Source: Candidatus Jidaibacter acanthamoeba
Lineage (GTDB): Bacteria; Pseudomonadota; Alphaproteobacteria; Rickettsiales; Midichloriaceae
Length of the DNA stretch: 64,000 nucleotides
NCBI RefSeq assembly: GCF_000815465.1
Contig: NZ_JSWE01000092.1
Span: 169,409-233,408 of the forward strand
Direction of reading: 5' to 3'
Below are positions 26,232 to 34,713 of this stretch, piece by piece. Positions within the stretch are counted from its first letter, which is position 1, and the number at the start of each line of letters is the position of its first letter. The position numbers and the translations under genes are program-made. Under the pieces are notes generated by a model. It did not search any database. It was given only the letters and a program-made list of their open reading frames with translations, and had not been told where the DNA came from.

Positions 26232-27665
26232 ATGAAAATATCAGAGGGTAAAATAAATTATACCGAAATCAGTAATGAAACTAAGAAGCTAGTTGAAAAG
26301 ATAAGCTCAATTAAGTCCAATTCTGCTGAGAAGGTTGTTGCTTCAAAGAAAATGGATAAAGCGGAAAAAGGGGAATCTAATCAGCAATCTGAAGGAAAGT
26401 CAGGAAGCCTTAAATTAGCTGAAGCGCTTGAAGAGATGACAAAGGATTTTGATTTTAATATTTGGTTAGAGCTTAAGCCGGTAGAGAGAATGAAAGTTGC
26501 AGGGTTTAGTCAAAATTTAGTTAATATATTAAGCCAATTTGGGATCACTCCAGATTATATGGAAGGATATAATGCGCTTGGCAGGGACGGTGATAAGCTA
26601 TCTGCTTTAATTGAGCAATGGCCTGTACTCAAAGAATATCTAATTAAAAACGTTGATACATTATTAGACATAACTAAGGATTATAAAGACTATATAGAAG
26701 CGCAAAACAAAGAGACAAGTCAGATTATGAATCCTATTACGGATGCTAGGTATAATTCTGTCACAGAGGATCAATCATTAGTATCCTATACTGCGAGCAA
26801 AGATGTCTTTATAGCTTCAATAAGGGAGGCTTTGAATGCAAATGATATTAAAACAGCTCAGGAGAAAACTTACTTATATTTTTCAAAAATTTATGATCTT
26901 GCAGATCGTGAAAGTTTGTTAAGAGATAAAGATAGTTTTAATAAACTAATGGAAAGAGATGTGAAGCAGCTTGTGCAACAGCTTGCAGGGAGAGAGAATG
27001 AATTAGTTGAAATTCTGATTACCAGCCAAGATAAATTAGATAAGGCAATGGAGCAAAGTGTATACCAAGTTGCAAAGAAATATGGTGAGGTAGAAGAAAA
27101 TGAGTTTAATTCATTAATCGAAAAGCATACTCGTAAAAATGAGGTCATTAAGACCATGCTCTATAATGATGAGATGCGGGAGGTTATGGTTAGTGCAATA
27201 GCTCATAACCATATAAAGCCTCTAACTGAACATTTACAGAAATACAGCAAATCTAACGATACTAAGCACTTAGATCATTTTGCCCAAGATTTTGAAAAAA
27301 TGACTAGTACTCTATCCTCCGCACTAGAGGGTGTTAAACAAGAAGGGTATAATAAACACTTAGCAACAGCTATGAAAGAAATGGTGACGGAAATACATAA
27401 CTCCTTAACTAATAGAGAAAGCTTTAAGGCTGATTTTAGAAGGTTTAAGAATAATTTTTGTAAAGAAATTGATAATAAATTATTAGCAAACGAAAGCAAA
27501 GGTTCGTCAGATAAAAAATTTAATCTTTTAGACTTGGTAAACGATTTGGTTCAATCATTGCTTACTAAGCTACATGCTAAAGCTTCCCTTTCAGAAAAGT
27601 ATAAAGCAGAAACTTTTGTTGAAAGGGTAACCAAGCATGCTTCTGATAACTCGCATACAAGGTGA
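26232..27665 (+). CDS. Hypothetical helical protein, possible effector
   Basis: 477 residues from the ATG at 26232, preceded by GGGG six bases away; the open frame could start at 26184 or 26220, but those lack a ribosome site. The protein is highly charged, helical and without signal peptide or membrane segments. Around 70-140 is a region that may be globular, followed by long helices up to the C-terminus, which ends in a His/Arg tail. No family recognised. It sits between two insertion-sequence scraps, which suggests an accessory gene. Confidence 0.75.
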   Translation: MKISEGKINYTEISNETKKLVEKISSIKSNSAEKVVASKKMDKAEKGESNQQSEGKSGSLKLAEALEEMTKDFDFNIWLELKPVERMKVAGFSQNLVNILSQFGITPDYMEGYNALGRDGDKLSALIEQWPVLKEYLIKNVDTLLDITKDYKDYIEAQNKETSQIMNPITDARYNSVTEDQSLVSYTASKDVFIASIREALNANDIKTAQEKTYLYFSKIYDLADRESLLRDKDSFNKLMERDVKQLVQQLAGRENELVEILITSQDKLDKAMEQSVYQVAKKYGEVEENEFNSLIEKHTRKNEVIKTMLYNDEMREVMVSAIAHNHIKPLTEHLQKYSKSNDTKHLDHFAQDFEKMTSTLSSALEGVKQEGYNKHLATAMKEMVTEIHNSLTNRESFKADFRRFKNNFCKEIDNKLLANESKGSSDKKFNLLDLVNDLVQSLLTKLHAKASLSEKYKAETFVERVTKHASDNSHTR

Positions 27666-27758
27666 TTGTGTTTACTGATTTAGCTGATTACTGTTAAATA
27701 ACAGGGTCGATATTATATCAGAGCAAAAAAGACATCCGATATAACACTGCCCTCTTTT

Positions 27759-27950
27759 TTAAATTAACAATATTGTAACTTTAGCCCTAAAAAACCATCC
27801 CATTGAATTCCTGCCTTTTGCTGCATAGCCTGCAAATACTCTATGCCGCTTTTCTCTCTTTATATGACATGCTTTTATTGAAGTAGAATCAGCAATAATA
27901 ATGCACAATAGCCGGAAGGCGATGAGGGGGAGGCAGCTAAACAGATGAGC
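27759..27950 (-). pseudogene. IS982-family transposase fragment
   Basis: On the minus strand a frame reads ADSTSIKACHIKREKRH then VFAGYAAKGRNSMGWFF. This is the catalytic-core region of IS982-type DDE transposases, including the DST with a catalytic Asp and the conserved K/R-rich and GWFF parts. It has no start, and after about 60 codons it ends at a stop soon after the GWFF motif, so the gene is dead. The rest of the IS is absent. Confidence 0.75.
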
Positions 27951-27983
27951 AGAGGTTAAGGATGTGAAGAATTTACCCTGTAA

Positions 27984-29078
27984 TTATACTATTGAAGCCC
28001 TGCTGCTTAAGGATCGATCGAAGGTGTCAATAAAATTTCTAGCTCTTTCAATACGGTTTATAATTGTCGGGCGGCGGGTGTTTTCACTACCTTGTGATAT
28101 AGGATCCAATATTTGAATTAACGGATTTGCAAAGCTATTATCTAATGCTTTTATAAAAGCTTTTTTGCCGACGGCTTTTATTGCAACATCATCGGCTTCA
28201 TATTCATTATGTTGAGAAAATGCTTTCCCTATATTGCTTAGAATTGTGTTTACATATACTACAGGTAAAATATTTGAGCTTATAACTTCCGCGGTAGTAA
28301 TACATATCTTTAGTAATAGCTTTTTCAAAGTGTGATGATGCTGTATATGCCCTAGTTCACATGCAATTATTGCATTAAGGCATTTTATGGTTTTGGTACT
28401 ATCGCCATTGTTTTTGTTAAGGTGATAATTAATCGTTCCTATATTTAATTCAACAAACGGTTTTACAACTATTTCTCCTACTGATGCTCCTCCGAAAAAT
28501 GGATTATTATTGATATATAATTTTATGTCTTTTGATACACCTATGCTTTCTTTTAATTTTTTAAAAGAGAAATTTATCTCTTTTAACAATAATTTTAAAT
28601 TTTCTTTATCGGTTTTATCAGCATACTGGCTAATTTTATTTAGTTGGTGAGATTTTATAAAATACATGGTATTATATCCCATAATTCTTTCTAAGATATA
28701 ATCCGATGCTATCGTAAGCAGATTAATAATCTTGATAGTATTGTTACGGGCAGTATCATGTCTCACTAATAAATCAGAAAAGGAAACGGAAAGGTAGGAA
28801 GGTGCAACAGAGAAGATGACAAGTGCCGTACATGCCGTAAAAGCAAATTCCCATAAATGTGATCTTATATAATATTGAATAGAATTTTTTATAAATTCAT
28901 AGTCCCAAGGATTGGGTTTAAGTTGTAAATACATAGATGTTAAGCCCAATGCCATATAAGCTATCTGTATATAATTCGAATAACCGTCTAAGGCATAAAT
29001 AAGCCCTGCGCTTAGGGCGGTTCCTACCCAAGGGTTTATAAATAGACCATGATAATTTTTTAAAATATTATAATACAT
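27984..29078 (-). CDS. M48-like membrane metallopeptidase with altered zinc motif
   Basis: 364 residues. Membrane segments at about 15-55 and 75-100, then an M48-type domain. The zinc motif normally HExxH reads CELGH at 240-244: the first His is Cys (codon TGT, two changes from a His codon). The third-ligand region NEYEADD (291-297) is conserved. M48 proteins such as HtpX degrade membrane proteins in quality control. With Cys as a ligand it may still bind zinc or be inactive. It is isolated between an IS remnant and a miniature element. Confidence 0.75.
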   Translation of the reverse strand: MYYNILKNYHGLFINPWVGTALSAGLIYALDGYSNYIQIAYMALGLTSMYLQLKPNPWDYEFIKNSIQYYIRSHLWEFAFTACTALVIFSVAPSYLSVSFSDLLVRHDTARNNTIKIINLLTIASDYILERIMGYNTMYFIKSHQLNKISQYADKTDKENLKLLLKEINFSFKKLKESIGVSKDIKLYINNNPFFGGASVGEIVVKPFVELNIGTINYHLNKNNGDSTKTIKCLNAIIACELGHIQHHHTLKKLLLKICITTAEVISSNILPVVYVNTILSNIGKAFSQHNEYEADDVAIKAVGKKAFIKALDNSFANPLIQILDPISQGSENTRRPTIINRIERARNFIDTFDRSLSSRASIV

Positions 29079-29251
29079 TTCTAATACTAAAGTTAATAAT
29101 GGCGGTAATATAATATGAATAAATTAAATAAATAGGAGTATTAGGTTAATTTATTATTAACTTATTAATAAATTATTACTGAAAAAGATATAAAGTGTGA
29201 AAGGCTAAAAATTATAAACTTTAAGCCGTTTAATTTTATTATGTTTTTAAA

Positions 29252-29495
29252 TACTGTATTAAGTTGAATATCCTATATGCATGGAGCATAGCTAAACTAT
29301 AAAAAATTAAACTAAGTTTGCGTATAAATGACAATGTCATTTATACGGGCACGCGCCGTAAATGGCGGCAAGGCGCGCGCTTCTTATTATTCTTATTATC
29401 TGATTTTTAAGTTGTAGGCTATATAGTCATATTAAACTTAACTTAACTTATTTTATTTGAATAAAAGTGTTAGATATTTAACTTAATTTACTATA
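29252..29495 (+). mobile_element. Miniature inverted-repeat element, copy B
   Basis: Same orientation and internal order as the copy at 12086: ends near TTAAGTTGAATATC and its complement, the CGTATAAATGAC palindrome (here with a CA/AT centre), the GGGCACGCGCC/GGCGCGCGC stem and the TATATAGTC block. It is a few bases longer because of small duplications (for example CTTATTATT and TTAACTTAACTT). The left end is worn. No coding capacity. It fills most of the gap between the M48-like and phosphomannomutase genes. Confidence 0.75.
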
Positions 29496-29504
29496 CTACA
29501 CCCC

Positions 29505-30938
29505 TTAAATAAAGCTACCAAGCGGAGATAAATCTAAGCTATTTTCAATAGTTTCAAGAATTTCAAAAAGCTCCTTGCACAGTGTGCTTAAGCCGGCTTC
29601 GCTAAAACTTTCCACTCTTACAACCAGGCAATTTTGTGTATTTGAAGCACGCACCAGCCACCAGCCTAAATCATTGTTTACTCTGACACCATCAATATTA
29701 TTAATGCTTAAACCGAGTTTTTCGGCATACAAGGTAACTTCATCAATGATTTTAAACTTTCTTTTTTCCGTACATTCAATTCTGATTTCAGGAGTAGATA
29801 TGGTTTTAGGTAACTCATCATAAATTTCAGTTAATGATTTCTCGTCGTCATATAAAATTTTCAATAACCTGACTGCGGCAAAAATTGCATCATCATAGCC
29901 ATAATAATCTTCGGCAAAGAACACGTGTCCGCTCATTTCGCCTGCAAGCATAGCATTTTCTTCTTTCATTTTCTGCTTAATTAAAGAGTGCCCCGTCTTC
30001 CATAAAATATCTTCTCCGCCCCAGTTTCTGATACTTTCAAAAACAACTTGGCTGGTTTTGACGTCAGCTATGATTTTTGCATTTTTATTTCTGCTAAGCA
30101 AATCTTTTGCATATATCATAAGCAGCTGATCACCGTATAGTATTCTACCCTCACTATCAATTACCCCTATCCGATCACCGTCGCCATCAAAGGCTATACC
30201 TAAATCTGCTCCTTCTTTCTTAACTTCATCTATCAGTTGTACCAAATTCTCTGGTTGGGTGGGATCAGCATGGTGAGATGGAAATGTCCCATCTACCTTA
30301 CCGTTAATAACTTTATGTTCACCGGGCAATCTTTCAACCAATTGCTTGATTACTTCACAAGCCGCTCCGTTAGCCGGATCCCATACTACCTTTAGTTTCT
30401 TTAAAATGGAATTAGAAGGAGTGTTGAGCTTAATAATTTTACTGAGGTAAGCTTCAATAATATTAGTTGTTTTAACTTCGCCGCTGCTATCGATAAACTT
30501 TCCTCTTTTCGCAATCTCTCCCAGTTCCGATATATCCCGGTCAAAAACCGAGGCATGGTCGGCAACCATTTTAAAACCGTTTTGATCAGGCGGGTTGTGG
30601 GAGCCGGTTATCATGATTCCGGAGACAAAGCCCGGGATATGATGGGTAGCGAAATAAAGTACCGGAGTCGGCACTAACCCGATTCTTACTACTTCAACGT
30701 TTGACTCGCTTAATCCTTCCGTCAGCTCCTTTTCAAGGGAAGGAGAGCTGATTCTTCCGTCGTAACCGACGCACACCTTAAGCGGTATATTCTTATTGTG
30801 TAAAAACACGGCAAAACTTTTGCCTAAATAATATGCATCAGCTTCATTGAGGTTTTTACCGAAGGTACCTCTGATATCATATTTCCTTAAGATTTCTTGA
30901 TCAAAAAAATGTTTAGCGGTTTCTTTTAAAGCTTTCAT
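29505..30938 (-). CDS. Phosphomannomutase/phosphoglucomutase (AlgC/ManB type)
   Basis: 477 residues with the four-domain fold of alpha-D-phosphohexomutases. The active-site serine loop TGSHNPPDQNGFK lies near residue 109, the metal loop DGDGDR near 256, and the sugar loop GEMSGHVFF near 337. It interconverts hexose 1- and 6-phosphates of mannose or glucose for LPS and sugar nucleotides. It is last in an operon with a UbiH-like gene and bolA (gaps of -1 and 2 bp). Confidence 0.92.
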   Translation of the reverse strand: MKALKETAKHFFDQEILRKYDIRGTFGKNLNEADAYYLGKSFAVFLHNKNIPLKVCVGYDGRISSPSLEKELTEGLSESNVEVVRIGLVPTPVLYFATHHIPGFVSGIMITGSHNPPDQNGFKMVADHASVFDRDISELGEIAKRGKFIDSSGEVKTTNIIEAYLSKIIKLNTPSNSILKKLKVVWDPANGAACEVIKQLVERLPGEHKVINGKVDGTFPSHHADPTQPENLVQLIDEVKKEGADLGIAFDGDGDRIGVIDSEGRILYGDQLLMIYAKDLLSRNKNAKIIADVKTSQVVFESIRNWGGEDILWKTGHSLIKQKMKEENAMLAGEMSGHVFFAEDYYGYDDAIFAAVRLLKILYDDEKSLTEIYDELPKTISTPEIRIECTEKRKFKIIDEVTLYAEKLGLSINNIDGVRVNNDLGWWLVRASNTQNCLVVRVESFSEAGLSTLCKELFEILETIENSLDLSPLGSFI

Positions 30939-30940
30939 AA

Positions 30941-31198
30941 TTATTCGTCTGCCTCGATTGAAATTGCATGTAGTCCCATTTTTATCTCTTCTGCCAGGGT
31001 TTTATAAATTAACTGATGCATAGAGATCTTAGTTTTGTCTTTAAAACTTGATGATTTTATTTTTATTTTAATGTGAGTAACGGTGCCCTGTTTGTAGTTT
31101 AAATGCCCCTTATGTGCTAATGAATCATCCGATACTTCCAGGTAATCAGGATGAAATGCCGACCTTAGCTTATTATCAATTTTTATAATTGAAACCAT
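30941..31198 (-). CDS. bolA: BolA-family protein
   Basis: 85 residues, normal for the family, which partners monothiol glutaredoxins in iron-sulfur cluster trafficking and redox regulation. The conserved region around HKGHLNYKQGTVTHIKIKI and KTKISMHQLIYKTL fits, and the first His pair and H42 are plausible cluster ligands. The start overlaps the upstream stop by one base (TAATG). Confidence 0.85.
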   Translation of the reverse strand: MVSIIKIDNKLRSAFHPDYLEVSDDSLAHKGHLNYKQGTVTHIKIKIKSSSFKDKTKISMHQLIYKTLAEEIKMGLHAISIEADE

Positions 31199-32382
31199 TA
31201 TATCAGCCCCATCGCATATTTCATAAACATTTTTTTTATAGTAGGTATTTTATTTATAGTTTTTAGTCCAATTCCTCGTATTAATTTTAAAGGCTTAATA
31301 TTATTAGAAAACAATAAATTTAAATGGTGAGTTGCCTCTATCATCACATTGTTATCAACTTTCCTTGTTCTCTCATATTCTTTAAGCATTAATTCCGAGC
31401 CGATATCCAAACCCAATTCCAAGTTTTGTTCAATTAGCTCGGCAAGCTCTGAGGCGTCTCTAATCCCTAAATTTAATCCTTGTCCGGCTATAGGGTGGAT
31501 TCCATGTGCTGCATCTCCGGCTAAAGCGAGCCTTGGTGCAATATAATTTTTTGCACTGATTAATTTAAGCGGAAAAAATTTAATATCACCGGTTACCTTT
31601 AACTCCCCTAAATAATCACCGAATTTCTTTGCTATAATTTCTGCAATTGTTTCTTTATCAAGCTCTGCAATTGCTGCTGCATGCTTGGATTCACAAGTCC
31701 AAACTACGGCCGAACTATATCCGCCGACTTTCGGTAAAATAGCAAAAGGTCCTTCAGGCATAAATTTTTCAATTGCTGCACCTTCATGGTTGTGAGTATG
31801 TGAAATATCGCACACAATTGCTGATTGTTTATAATCGAAATTTTGTACGCCTATTCCTGAAAATCTTCTAACCCAGGAATTTCTGCCGTCACATCCAACT
31901 ATGAGTGAAGCGGTGAACTCCTGCCCATCTTTAAATTTAATTTGAGATTTATGTTTTTCAGCTATTATATTATCTGCTTCCAGATTATAAAACAGAGATA
32001 TATTTGGGGTGTTAATTGCTTTGTTATACAACCTTTCCAGCAACACATGCTCTTCAATCATTATGCCGAACTTGTTTAAGCCCAGTTCCTGTGGGTTGAA
32101 ATCAAGGTAAGCGGTAGTTCCTTCCTCTAAAACTCTAATAAAAGTAATCGGCTCAGCTTCACTCTCAAACAGGTCATCTATATAATATTTTTTATAAATA
32201 TCCATGGAAGCTTTGGCAATTGCCAGTAAACGGGATGGCTCATTATTCTTTTTAGCCAAATTCAGGTTTTGCTTCTCTACTACAGCGATTTTGAGATCAA
32301 GCTTTGCAAGAAAAAGTGCCAGGGTAAGCCCCATATAGCTGCCGCCGAATATAACCGCATCGAAAGGTTGGGGGGTATTCAT
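31198..32382 (-). CDS. FAD-dependent ubiquinone-biosynthesis hydroxylase, UbiH/UbiF family
   Basis: 394 residues of the aromatic-ring hydroxylase fold. The N-terminal nucleotide-binding loop is FGGSYMGL (about 12-19), and the FAD-ribityl motif GDAAHGIHPIAGQGLNLG is near 284-301, characteristic of UbiH/UbiF/UbiL. Hydroxylates the ubiquinone precursor ring. Which carbon cannot be told from sequence, as alphaproteobacteria use variable sets. Start of the operon with bolA and the hexose phosphomutase. Confidence 0.9.
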   Translation of the reverse strand: MNTPQPFDAVIFGGSYMGLTLALFLAKLDLKIAVVEKQNLNLAKKNNEPSRLLAIAKASMDIYKKYYIDDLFESEAEPITFIRVLEEGTTAYLDFNPQELGLNKFGIMIEEHVLLERLYNKAINTPNISLFYNLEADNIIAEKHKSQIKFKDGQEFTASLIVGCDGRNSWVRRFSGIGVQNFDYKQSAIVCDISHTHNHEGAAIEKFMPEGPFAILPKVGGYSSAVVWTCESKHAAAIAELDKETIAEIIAKKFGDYLGELKVTGDIKFFPLKLISAKNYIAPRLALAGDAAHGIHPIAGQGLNLGIRDASELAELIEQNLELGLDIGSELMLKEYERTRKVDNNVMIEATHHLNLLFSNNIKPLKLIRGIGLKTINKIPTIKKMFMKYAMGLI

Positions 32383-32521
32383 CCGCTGTCTGTTACTATT
32401 TTTAGAATATTATAACAGATGTTTCGCTTATCAACAATAGGCCTGTTTTTTATTGATGTTTATCTTATTAATTTACTACCCTATATAAATAGATATAGTC
32501 AGAGAAAAAAACGAGTTGATT

Positions 32522-33001
32522 ATGGCTGTTCCTTCCTACCTCAATTTCGACCATGCGGGCTATAAGTGGAAAAGCGATATAGATTATCGGTCACATCCTA
32601 AAGAATATAGAGTAGGCAAAGGCGAGCAGGGGGTGTTAATATGCCAACCCTATAAGAGTGAAATATTGCCTTTTTGGCGATTCAAGACGCCCGAGATTGC
32701 TAAAGAAAGCAGCGAAAAAATATATCAATTATTTATCGAGTATTTAGAGAATGAGGATTTTGTAGGCGCCGATATGGCAAGGAAATATCTGCAAATGGGA
32801 TTTACTCGAGCGCGTAGGTATACAAATTATAAGGGGGGTAAAAAATATGATGCCTCGAATAACTATCGGCAATTGGAAAGAGGTACCGGAGATATTGAAA
32901 AAGCCAAAAGTGCTGATTACTTTTATCACCGGTGGCAGGAAGCCGAAAAGCATCCTGTATATTCTGAATTAAAAAAAGAATGGAAGAAAAATATCGGCTG
33001 A
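32522..33001 (+). CDS. DUF4385 family protein
   Basis: 159 residues from ATG 32522 (a TTG at 32516 is possible). Matches DUF4385 throughout, with DYRSHPKEYRVGKGEQGVL, KPEIA-like PEIAKESS and ADMARKYLQMGFTRARRY. The family is small, soluble and of unknown function, patchily distributed across bacteria and protists. Single gene, no operon partner, divergent from the UbiH-like gene. Confidence 0.88.
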   Translation: MAVPSYLNFDHAGYKWKSDIDYRSHPKEYRVGKGEQGVLICQPYKSEILPFWRFKTPEIAKESSEKIYQLFIEYLENEDFVGADMARKYLQMGFTRARRYTNYKGGKKYDASNNYRQLERGTGDIEKAKSADYFYHRWQEAEKHPVYSELKKEWKKNIG

Positions 33002-33080
33002 AAATATTATATACTATGCTCTCTTACTTCGGATTTTTCGCCCGTAAGTTTGGCGGTAAAGCTGTTTACGGGAATTGTAT

Positions 33081-33213
33081 GGTAAATTAAGCTATAAATT
33101 TGCTAACAAATATCTTTAGCTTATTGGTTGTATAAAAAGTGATATTCATAAAAATTATTTAATAATTTTTATGAGCGCTGCCCATCTAAGGGGGGTGCTA
33201 CTTTATCGGCTTG
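33081..33213 (+). repeat. Intergenic repeat R3, diverged copy
   Basis: Begins GGTAAATTAAGCTATAAAT and ends with ATTTTTATGAGCGCTGCC, then CATCTAAGGGGG. The right third matches 57984-58040 closely (TTTATGAGCGCTGCCC), the left third weakly. Non-coding, about 130 bp, between DUF4385 and an ankyrin gene. Confidence 0.5.
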
Positions 33214-33221
33214 GGCTATAC

Positions 33222-34616
33222 TTAACAATACTGTACCATGGTTTCCCTGCTTTCAGTCCTATCCGTCGTAAAGCTTGAAGTATATTCATATTTTACCGGA
33301 TTGGATATTACTGGAGAGAAGTTATCTTCATCTTCATAAGTGAGCATTATTGCTAACTCGCTACCCTCTTTTATATATTCCTCAGTTCTCTTAGAGAAAA
33401 TCTCACCTATTCTGCCGAGCCATAAATCAACGACGGCATTTTTCCCTTTTTCGGATAAAGATGGATATTGTTGATCTGAAGATTTATCATTATGTTTAAG
33501 TTTGGGATGTTCCGTGCAAAAATATGCTATTCTGTTCAGTATCTCGTTAGGTATAAATACTTCATTATTTTCACCTTCCGAGATAAGCATGTTCGTATTA
33601 TATAAATTATAAAAAGATGATACGTAATCGCCCAGTGGAGTTAATATCCCGCGCTCGATATATTTAGCTTCAACGTAATAAACATATGCATCACTTACCG
33701 ATAAGCCATATAACTCTATAATATCAATAAAATCTTCCGTATTATTATTAAGTTGGGTAAAGTTGATTCCTGTAATCTTAGCTATATATTTAATATATTT
33801 CTCTCTTGATTTATCGTCAGTAACGCTGCTTAAGAAGGAATAAATATTAAATTTTTCAGTAAAGTGGATCTTTAGGTGCTCTGCAAAATCAGGTGATATA
33901 TTTTCAGGCATTACTTTATAAGTAATCATTATCTCTTTTGCAAAGCTGAAATCATTAACATAAACAGCTCCATTTAAGGCTTTAAGCGGATCTGCCTTAT
34001 ATTCTTCAATTAACCATTTTATAGGTTCTGTATGTTGATGTTTTGCAGCTGTAATTAAAGCGGTGTTTAAAATATATTTATAATTTATCGTTTCTTTTAT
34101 TCGGTCTAATATCCGCTCTAATAGCTTTTTATCTTCCCTTAGTATCGCTCCTTCTACAGCAAAATTAATATTTGCTCCCCGAGCTAATAATGAATTCATC
34201 AATTCTTCATGACCGCCTTCGGCAGCACCCTGCGCGGCATTATGGATACTTGCCCTATAATCTTCCAGCAGTAAATTTACCAGCTCTTCATGCCCGCCTT
34301 CGGCAGCACCTTTTACGGCATTGTGTACATTTGTTCCCTTGTTTATCCATTCTAAGGTGAGATCTATATCACCGCTCATCGCAAACCCTTCAACCACAAA
34401 GTTTGATATGTCATAGGAAGAAATAGACATTAAAAGCTTTATTGCTTCCAGCTCTCTATGCCCGGCTAATATTTTTATAGCACTAAGAGCTGTTTTTTTA
34501 TCTGAAAGACCAGCCCAAGTTTGTTTCAATGCATCGTAATTCCGTACTTTTGCCGCCTCGATGATTTGTAGTATTTCCGGATTATCTGTTAAAATAGAAT
34601 TGAGGTTATTTTTCAT
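33222..34616 (-). CDS. Ankyrin-repeat protein with F-box-like segment, paralogue 1
   Basis: 464 residues, no signal peptide. Degenerate ankyrin repeats occupy about residues 45-240 (AVKGAAEGGHEELVNLLLEDY, AAQGAAEGGHEELMNSLLARGA). A conserved C-terminal block follows: TPLGDYVSSFYNLY, then IPNEILNRIAYF (about 355-366), then EHPKLKHNDKS. The second motif resembles an F-box core. The neighbouring gene has the same architecture, so the two arose by tandem duplication. Likely host-interaction proteins, by inference from architecture. Confidence 0.85.
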   Translation of the reverse strand: MKNNLNSILTDNPEILQIIEAAKVRNYDALKQTWAGLSDKKTALSAIKILAGHRELEAIKLLMSISSYDISNFVVEGFAMSGDIDLTLEWINKGTNVHNAVKGAAEGGHEELVNLLLEDYRASIHNAAQGAAEGGHEELMNSLLARGANINFAVEGAILREDKKLLERILDRIKETINYKYILNTALITAAKHQHTEPIKWLIEEYKADPLKALNGAVYVNDFSFAKEIMITYKVMPENISPDFAEHLKIHFTEKFNIYSFLSSVTDDKSREKYIKYIAKITGINFTQLNNNTEDFIDIIELYGLSVSDAYVYYVEAKYIERGILTPLGDYVSSFYNLYNTNMLISEGENNEVFIPNEILNRIAYFCTEHPKLKHNDKSSDQQYPSLSEKGKNAVVDLWLGRIGEIFSKRTEEYIKEGSELAIMLTYEDEDNFSPVISNPVKYEYTSSFTTDRTESRETMVQYC

Positions 34617-34713
34617 TTATAATATAAATTTAATAATTTAACCTGCTATTATAATATATTTTTATGAATAATATAATTAATATATTGTTAAAAAATTTTT
34701 TAATTTTAAGTAT

